Shown: positions 58,317-64,000 of the stretch, piece after piece
Numbering within the stretch: the stretch's first letter is position 1
Layout of the letters: each line of letters opens with the position of its first letter
Assembly: GCA_033725935.1 (NCBI GenBank)
Contig: MU867081.1
Coordinates: 248,001-312,000, forward strand
Reading direction: 5' to 3'
DNA from: Cladorrhinum sp. PSN259
Lineage: Eukaryota; Ascomycota; Sordariomycetes; Sordariales; Podosporaceae
DNA: 64,000 nt
Position numbers and translations under genes: made by a program
The notes under the pieces: model-generated
Seen by the model: only the letters and a program-made list of their open reading frames with translations
The model's database searches: none
Told to the model about the DNA's origin: nothing

Positions 58317-60964
58317 CTAGACACGCAGCTTCTCCATACACAGCCTGAGGACCCAATTCCTCTTGCCTGTCAAACTCTCCAACCGCCACAGGGACTCGTC
58401 GATGTGCTTTGCTATGCGCTCGAGTGTGGTACGAGTGTAGTCCAAGCAGTTGGAAGTTCCCAACTGCTGCAGAACGAGGCGCTTGAGCGGCAGACTCAGG
58501 CAGCCCTGCGTTCGTCTCTGCTGCATGACTTCCCGTACCTGGAGGGTGTCTTTGGCCGTGTTGAGGTAGCGGACCAGGGGAAAGGATAGTTTGCCCTCGT
58601 CTAAGTCTTCGCAGAAGCCTTTTTGATTGGCATACTGTGTAATTTTGGATTCAGTTAGCCACCAATTAAAAGATATAAATTGTCAGGCAATAAAAACATA
58701 CCTCGTCCGAGTTGAGGTTCTGATAGTCGTCTCGAATCTGAAAGTAAATGCCCACCTGGCTTACTAGGCTGTCTATCTCAGACCTCACGCTGCACAAAAC
58801 TGTTAGATACCGTTACGAGGACTGCGTACAAAAGATGGTAAATAACTTACTCGTCCGACATGTCTGTACTCATGAGCCGTGATAGCAACCTGAACAATCC
58901 CCCAGTTTCTAACAAATGCATTAGCAGGTGAAGGCTATTGTCTTGCAGAGAAGATGATACATACTTTTGGAGACCATCTCTAGGTACTCGTCTTCTGTTG
59001 GACATGAGGTATGGCGTGTCCAGTGAATGTCGTAGCTTTGCCCGATATGGAGATCCCGTAGTTGCTCTGTCATGAAGCGGGTCAGTCTTCTCGCCCTTTC
59101 ACTTGGGGATGGAATTAGAAAGACAGAAAATTTTACCGAGTGTGATTCCCACCGCCCCTGGAATTGATATTTCACTCGCTCTTCTCACAGCCTCAATGAC
59201 GGCAAAGCTTGCAGCGTTGACAGTCTGCGGGATACCGAACACTGTATGAGCTGCAGGGCAACCTCTCCTGAGTTCTGATCCGTCTTCAATGTCATCGAAC
59301 CTGGATAAGTTAGCAAACCGGCTATCCTCCTCTCTACCGAGCCAAGTCGGATAATTCACGGGTTCCCTTACAATAGCGAAGCGTTATGAAGATGGTCGAC
59401 CACTTCCTTGATCTTGGAGAGTGTCTCATCGGACAGACCTGCCCAGAGATTCAGGGCGTCAATGAAGGTACCCCTGACCACCTTTGAAGGCAGCGAAGAA
59501 ACGTAATTAACTGGGGCATCGACAAGCTGCATCCATAGTATGTCAGTAATCCATTTGCCTAATGAATTTTGGCGCACATCTACTAACCTCCAGACCAAGC
59601 CGCCCATCTGCAGGCAGTATAATCTTGGTTTGTTGATTTATGGCATCATCTGAGTAGCTATCAGCCTCCGAAATGGAGGATGACCTAGAACTAATCTGGC
59701 TCCAGCATGAGTCAGATAGATCAGACTCGCTGAAGTATGAGTCGGTGGATGCGATCGAATGCCGGTGATGTATGGCGGTAGGTGGTCCATTCTCAGCAAC
59801 GAGGTCGTCTTCTCCTTGTTCTTCGTGGACCGATAGCGCCCCTCTGTGCCGAGCTGTCAAGACGTCCTCAATGCCAGCGTTGGGGTCGTAGCGGAACTCG
59901 GGGTAATAGCGCGGGCAGTTGAGACTCCAGACGACGTTGCCGCTGACCTGGTAGGCCATGCCGCGCAGATAGAGGTCCAGCTTCTCCGGGATGGGGGCGT
60001 TCACGGAGCGGAAGTTGTCGCAGCGCTCCAAGAAGCTCCTTTCGTAGCGGTTGGCTGCATCACGAACGATTTTCTTGGCGATGGCGATGTCAACGCCATT
60101 CCATTGCATGTTGAGCCACACAGCGTTCAGTGGCTTGGAAGCCCCCGGCTCTTGTGCTTCCTTCCACTCCTTGTCAAAGGAGAAGTAGTCGTTGGCTAGG
60201 GCGAGGGCTGCAAAGCATGGCCTCACGACGTCGGCTAGCTGGGCATCCTCTTCCGTGGTGAGCGTCATACCCATTCCAAAGAGCATGACGGCCTCGACGA
60301 AACTGAGAGTGTTCAAGTTTAGATTAGCCCCAAGCCAACCATTTGTCTACTCAATGAAAACTTACGGTGCACCGGTATCGACAATCCTAAAGTCCAAGTA
60401 CTCCTCGAGCGTGGAGAAGTCTCTGAACTTGTCTTCTCGCGTTGTGGAGAGCATCGTCTTCCAGACGTCTAGTACCCGCTCGGCGCAGACTTTATCGGTA
60501 GACAAGAGCTGCAGCATCATCTTCGCCTGGAGTTGTTTCCGTCCCGACTTCATGTCTGCTCGTGTCGATTCTCTCTCGCCCAGACTGAAAGCGTCACCGT
60601 CGTGCGCAGAGGCGGGAGTCACAAGCTCGACGACACTGTCGTGCAAGAAGGCATCTTTTATTTTTTTTAGCCAAGGATACAGTGGTGAGACATCATGGTA
60701 CTTACACTCGAGGATGTAGGCGACTAGCTTTAGTCTTTCCGGCTTGCAGATTGGCAGGACATTAGCAGTAAAGTTGCCATTGACGGGGTTGTAGTTGCCG
60801 AACTCGGATACTGGGCCGATATATTGAATCCAGTCCTGGCGTGCTTCCCGGCAACCGGCGTTAGCCAGACTTTCGTACAAGTGCCTTCTCAAGCGGTAGC
60901 CTGGACAGAAACCGTGTGTGTCGTACTGCGTTAAATCGATAGGAACAGAGGTATGGTCTTCCAT
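58317..60964 (-). CDS. Chimeric terpene synthase (cyclase plus prenyltransferase; di-/sesterterpene type)
   Basis: Nine exons in closed phase: 60706-60964, 60366-60654, 59588-60302, 59372-59526, 59137-59300, 58965-59066, 58851-58908, 58702-58789 and 58317-58634; 715 aa, normal for the family. The N-terminal half is a class I terpene cyclase. The metal motif is HDSVVE (D92, E96; the second Asp of DDxxD/E is Ser93), the NSE motif NDYFSFDKE has N220, S224, E228, and the CPRYYPEF segment holds the usual Arg-Tyr pair. The C-terminal half from residue 422 is a GGPP-synthase-like prenyltransferase with FDDIEDGSELRRG (D475-D479), and DDYQN at 601-605. It makes a long prenyl diphosphate and cyclises it, like fusicoccadiene or ophiobolin F synthases. 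Between the halves is a Ser/Asp-rich linker. No P450 neighbour is in the window. The product cannot be told. Confidence 0.92.
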
Positions 60965-61877
60965 GGTAATAGCGAAGCTTCAAAACAAGAAGAGTTGGAA
61001 TTCAACAAATTGGAGGTGGAATTTACTTTTATCTTCTGCTCGAGATACTGCCAATATATCGAAAAGTCAGAGATGGGCTTTTTATACTTTGTTTACAGCA
61101 AATATCTCAAACTCTCCTTGTTGAGTATCAGGATAATCAGAACAGTCGGGAATGACGTCCTGATCTCCTTTCTCATCGTGTTCTCGTCAATGACAGCCGA
61201 AACTGCCTACCGATCATAGTTTTCCATAGATCACAGAGTCCGATAACGCATTGATCGACCGATTCTCACGCATAGAATGACGGAAATGCTCCGTTTCCCA
61301 GGAACGAATGCGGCCCAGCTTGACGGATAAGCGGGCTCAAGAAGAATGTTGACGGACTCTAACTATTCCATTGGGTGATGTCAGACTGGAACAGCTACGT
61401 CAACGACTTCCATGATAGGGCTTTAAGTTTAATGCCAAAGACCATTCACCACGTGGTAGAAGCTATCCTCTTGTTCTCCACGCAGCCCCATCTCGAGCTA
61501 GCTCCAGCTCAAGCTAGCCCCAGCTCATCTTTCGCTCGAACAGGAAGATGATCGTCGCGGATTTTCCCAAAGCGGGCCTGCCTAAGAGCCCGTTTCTGGA
61601 CAAATATGCCAACTTGATCTTGATTAGCGCGCGTGAGCGGCAAGGGAAGGCCCGATTTATTGGTGTTTTGTCTGCAGTATTCTTTTTGGATGACGTCTGG
61701 CTGAGACATACTAGACTTCTGGACACGACTTCGCGATGCCGCCCGATCGTGGCTACGGCCGATATGACAAGCTACATGCGCGCCTGCCGAGGTCTACCTC
61801 TCTCATCAGGAACCATATTTTGCATCACGCCCCTCCCCGTCCACTGTCTTGCTGTTCGAGCGTAGGCACGTTCCCTC
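60965..61877. other. Divergent intergenic region of terpene synthase and SEC14 gene
   Basis: Holds both 5' flanks. 61488-61528 has repeated AGCTAGC/CAGCTC words. No gene recognised. Confidence 0.5.
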
Positions 61878-63199
61878 ATGGCGCATAAACATGAAATCAT
61901 GGAAACTTTTGAAAGTGAAAAGACGAACGGAAAACACGACCACGTTGGCGGCCTGATGGCCGGCCTTAACCAAGACGAGCGAAGCGCATTCGACGCGTTT
62001 CTGCAGCTCTGCAACTCGCGAGGGTGGCTCACGGAGCGTCCAGCAGGCTTGGGCAGTGCTGATGCCTGCCACGGACTCAATGATGAAGCCACGCTTTTGT
62101 AAGCCTCTGGACCGACTGGTCATTCCCTTGCACGCAATCTGTCGTATGGACCACACTCACTGACTTGTCGCGTCTCAATAACAGGAGATTCCTCAAAGCG
62201 CGCTCATTCAACGTTGACGGCGCCGCGAAGCAGTTCCAGGAGTCGTTGGCGATCCGCAACTCGGTCGATGCCATTGCGGCCTACGACAGCATTGACGTCG
62301 CCCAGTTTGAGCGCGCTCGAAGCATGGTCTGTGTAATGCATTATTCCCAATCACGCAAGACATTCTCGCTCATTTATGCCATTTCAAGTACCCCCACTGG
62401 TCAGGCCGGCGGGACAAGCGAGGGCTACCGGTCTGCATCTTCGACATTGCGCACCTCGACGCCGACGCGCTGGCGAGCTACGGCAAGCAGCGCGCCACGG
62501 TGGACGGCACGACACGCCAGGCCATCGTCTTCCATGACTACCTGACGCGATTCGTCTTGCCGCTGTGTTCGGCCATGAAGCCAGGAGAACCCGTCACGAG
62601 CGCCGTGTACCTGGTCGACATCGGAAGCTTCACGCTAAAGCAGGCGTGGAGCGTGCGCGGGTACGCCCAGGACATCAGCAAGCTGCTGGCGACGTGTTAC
62701 CCGGAGGTCATTGATCGTGTCTATGTAAGTCGACAAGTCAAATTCGACTATTCCTGCATCCAGTTGCCTGACGTGAACCAAGGTCCTCAATGCGGCGCCA
62801 TACTTTGCCAAGATCTGGTCGCTCATCAAGAAGTGGGTGGACCCCCGGACGGCGTCCAAGTTCATCATTGTCCCCTCGACCGAGGTCATGCCAACCCTGC
62901 TGGAGACCATGGACGCCGAGGATATCCCAAAACAGTACGGCGGGCGGTTTGATGCGGAGCACGGCATGACGCCCCGGTTGGACAAGGATATCCAGCAGGC
63001 CTTGACTTGGGTGTCAACATCCTCAGTAGGCGAGGGGCTGAAGCTGCCGCGGGGACCTCTGAAATGGGTGGTTAAAATGGGCGAGCCCGCGGGGAGTAGT
63101 GACGGTAATGGTGGTGACGGCGGTGAGATGGCCGCTGTTGCTGTAGGGTCAAAGGACGGTGTGGCACGCACGGATGTGATAGCGCTTAGGATAGAATAA
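61878..63199 (+). CDS. SEC14-type (CRAL-TRIO) lipid transfer protein
   Basis: Exons 61878-62098, 62185-62326, 62389-62724 and 62783-63199, all in phase; 371 aa. The order is CRAL-TRIO N-terminal helices with RFLKARSFNVDGAAKQF (about residues 74-90), then YPHWSGRRDKRGLPVCIFD, then the lipid-binding core (AVYLVDIGSFTLKQAW, ATCYPEVIDRVYVLNAAPYF, KFIIVPS), and an Asp/Ile-Pro-Lys-Gln-Tyr-Gly-Gly segment, hallmark of SEC14. It transfers phosphatidylinositol/phosphatidylcholine between membranes. The second intron uses GTCTGT, a weak donor, chosen because phase and the conserved junction fit. The C-terminus carries a Gly/Asp-rich insertion. Confidence 0.87.
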
Positions 63200-64000
63200 C
63201 TGGCGGATACGGAGCACCAACGTACCTTACTTTTGATCTGATATGTGAGAAGAGTTTCGTAGAGCTCGACAACCCTTTCCTCTAGCTGCCGAAGTAGTGT
63301 TTTATAATTATTATCGGCAGCGATATTGTTCCTGTTCAGGAGATGGTAGCTTAAAGCTTAGTACTAATCTGTTCTTGTCTGCCGCAGATGTAAGCCTCAA
63401 GAACGCTTGCGATACGGCTGCGGCCCCTCAGGCACGAGACTGTGCACTATAGGGGTGTGGATGTACCGTGAATATCAGCCAGATGATGTACCAATCTCAT
63501 TTCGCGCAGAAAGGGCCGTCGCGATGCGGCTTGATACACCGAGGCCATGACTCCCCACTCATTATTTTCCCCGGACGGCACAGCGAGTACGCTACCACTG
63601 CTTCTTGAGACGTTTGTAACTGAGCCAGCCGGTAGCAGATTTGGACTTTATTTGTATTTCTTGTTGTTTTGCAGAGTTTCTCGGCCCTTTTATATTTGCC
63701 CATCCATCAGTTTCGTATCCTTACCTTCCACGTTAGTTACCCCCTACAATTAGCCCCCAAAGACGCCGTTGTTCAGGGCAAACCTTAGTGTAATTTGATT
63801 GGTTGGGGATAAAGTCCAGTCCATCACCGATTGGATAATTGTGGGAAGAAGGTGGTCATAGCTTCGTGGTCAAAGCTTCCGTTCACCTTCCATCTTCTTC
63901 TTCTTCCAGGCAGCCCACTGCCTTTTCTCTCCCACACAATACATGGTCTTTTCCAGCCCTCTTTGCCTCCAACAATAATTATTTAGTGGGCCTCAATTAG
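63200..64000. other. Gene-free end of window
   Basis: 3' flank of the SEC14 gene. A TTC/TTCTTC tract lies at 63890-63906. No gene recognised. Confidence 0.45.

Overview
The window is nuclear DNA of a filamentous ascomycete (Pezizomycotina, most likely a Sordariomycete). The grounds are short GT-AG introns (about 50-130 bp, many with CTAAC/CTGAC-like branch sites), HET-domain and HET/WD40 incompatibility-type genes, a CBM1-bearing acetyl xylan esterase, a chimeric terpene synthase, fungal 2EXR and rhodopsin-fold membrane proteins, and nonsense mutations of the C-to-T type expected from repeat-induced point mutation (RIP). The genus cannot be read from the sequence.

Layout. 0.8-9.9 kb: a Mn-type cation diffusion facilitator (+), a trypsin-fold serine protease fused to a three-module hydrophobic C-terminal region (-), and a CorA-like Mg2+ transporter (-). 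10.6-14.4 kb: a segment with about 68-bp terminal inverted repeats flanked by TA, holding an unrecognised multi-exon gene, a 130-bp direct repeat pair and a 43-bp-period tandem array. 15.4-20.6 kb: a 2EXR protein, a cysteine-rich secreted protein and a HET gene interrupted by in-frame stops (all -). 21.2-24.1 kb: a 2.3-kb segment between long inverted repeats with a three-exon defensin-like peptide gene inside, then AT-rich relic sequence. 24.7-25.0 kb is a low-quality assembly join.

26.1-38.9 kb: a full-length ABCB transporter in 11 exons (+), a small secreted cysteine-containing protein (-), two unrecognised proteins, an FAD monooxygenase with a nonsense codon (-) and a rhodopsin-fold membrane protein (+). 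39.9-44.5 kb: three decayed tandem relatives of a DUF6604-like gene. 45.0-50.4 kb: acetyl xylan esterase with CBM1, a second 2EXR protein and a ceramide synthase (all -). 51.4-55.4 kb: a HET-winged helix-WD40 protein that appears to lack the NACHT P-loop, with an assembly gap inside its near-identical WD40 repeats. 56.2-63.2 kb: a coiled-coil membrane protein (+), a bifunctional terpene synthase (-) and a divergent SEC14 lipid-transfer protein (+).

How it fits together. The window mixes housekeeping genes (metal transport, ceramide synthesis, SEC14) with accessory islands: allorecognition-type genes, small secreted peptides, a diterpene/sesterterpene-type synthase and repeat-rich, decayed blocks. 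No P450 or other tailoring gene lies beside the terpene synthase within the window. Exon coordinates were worked out by hand from splice signals and reading phase; models whose phases do not close are marked.
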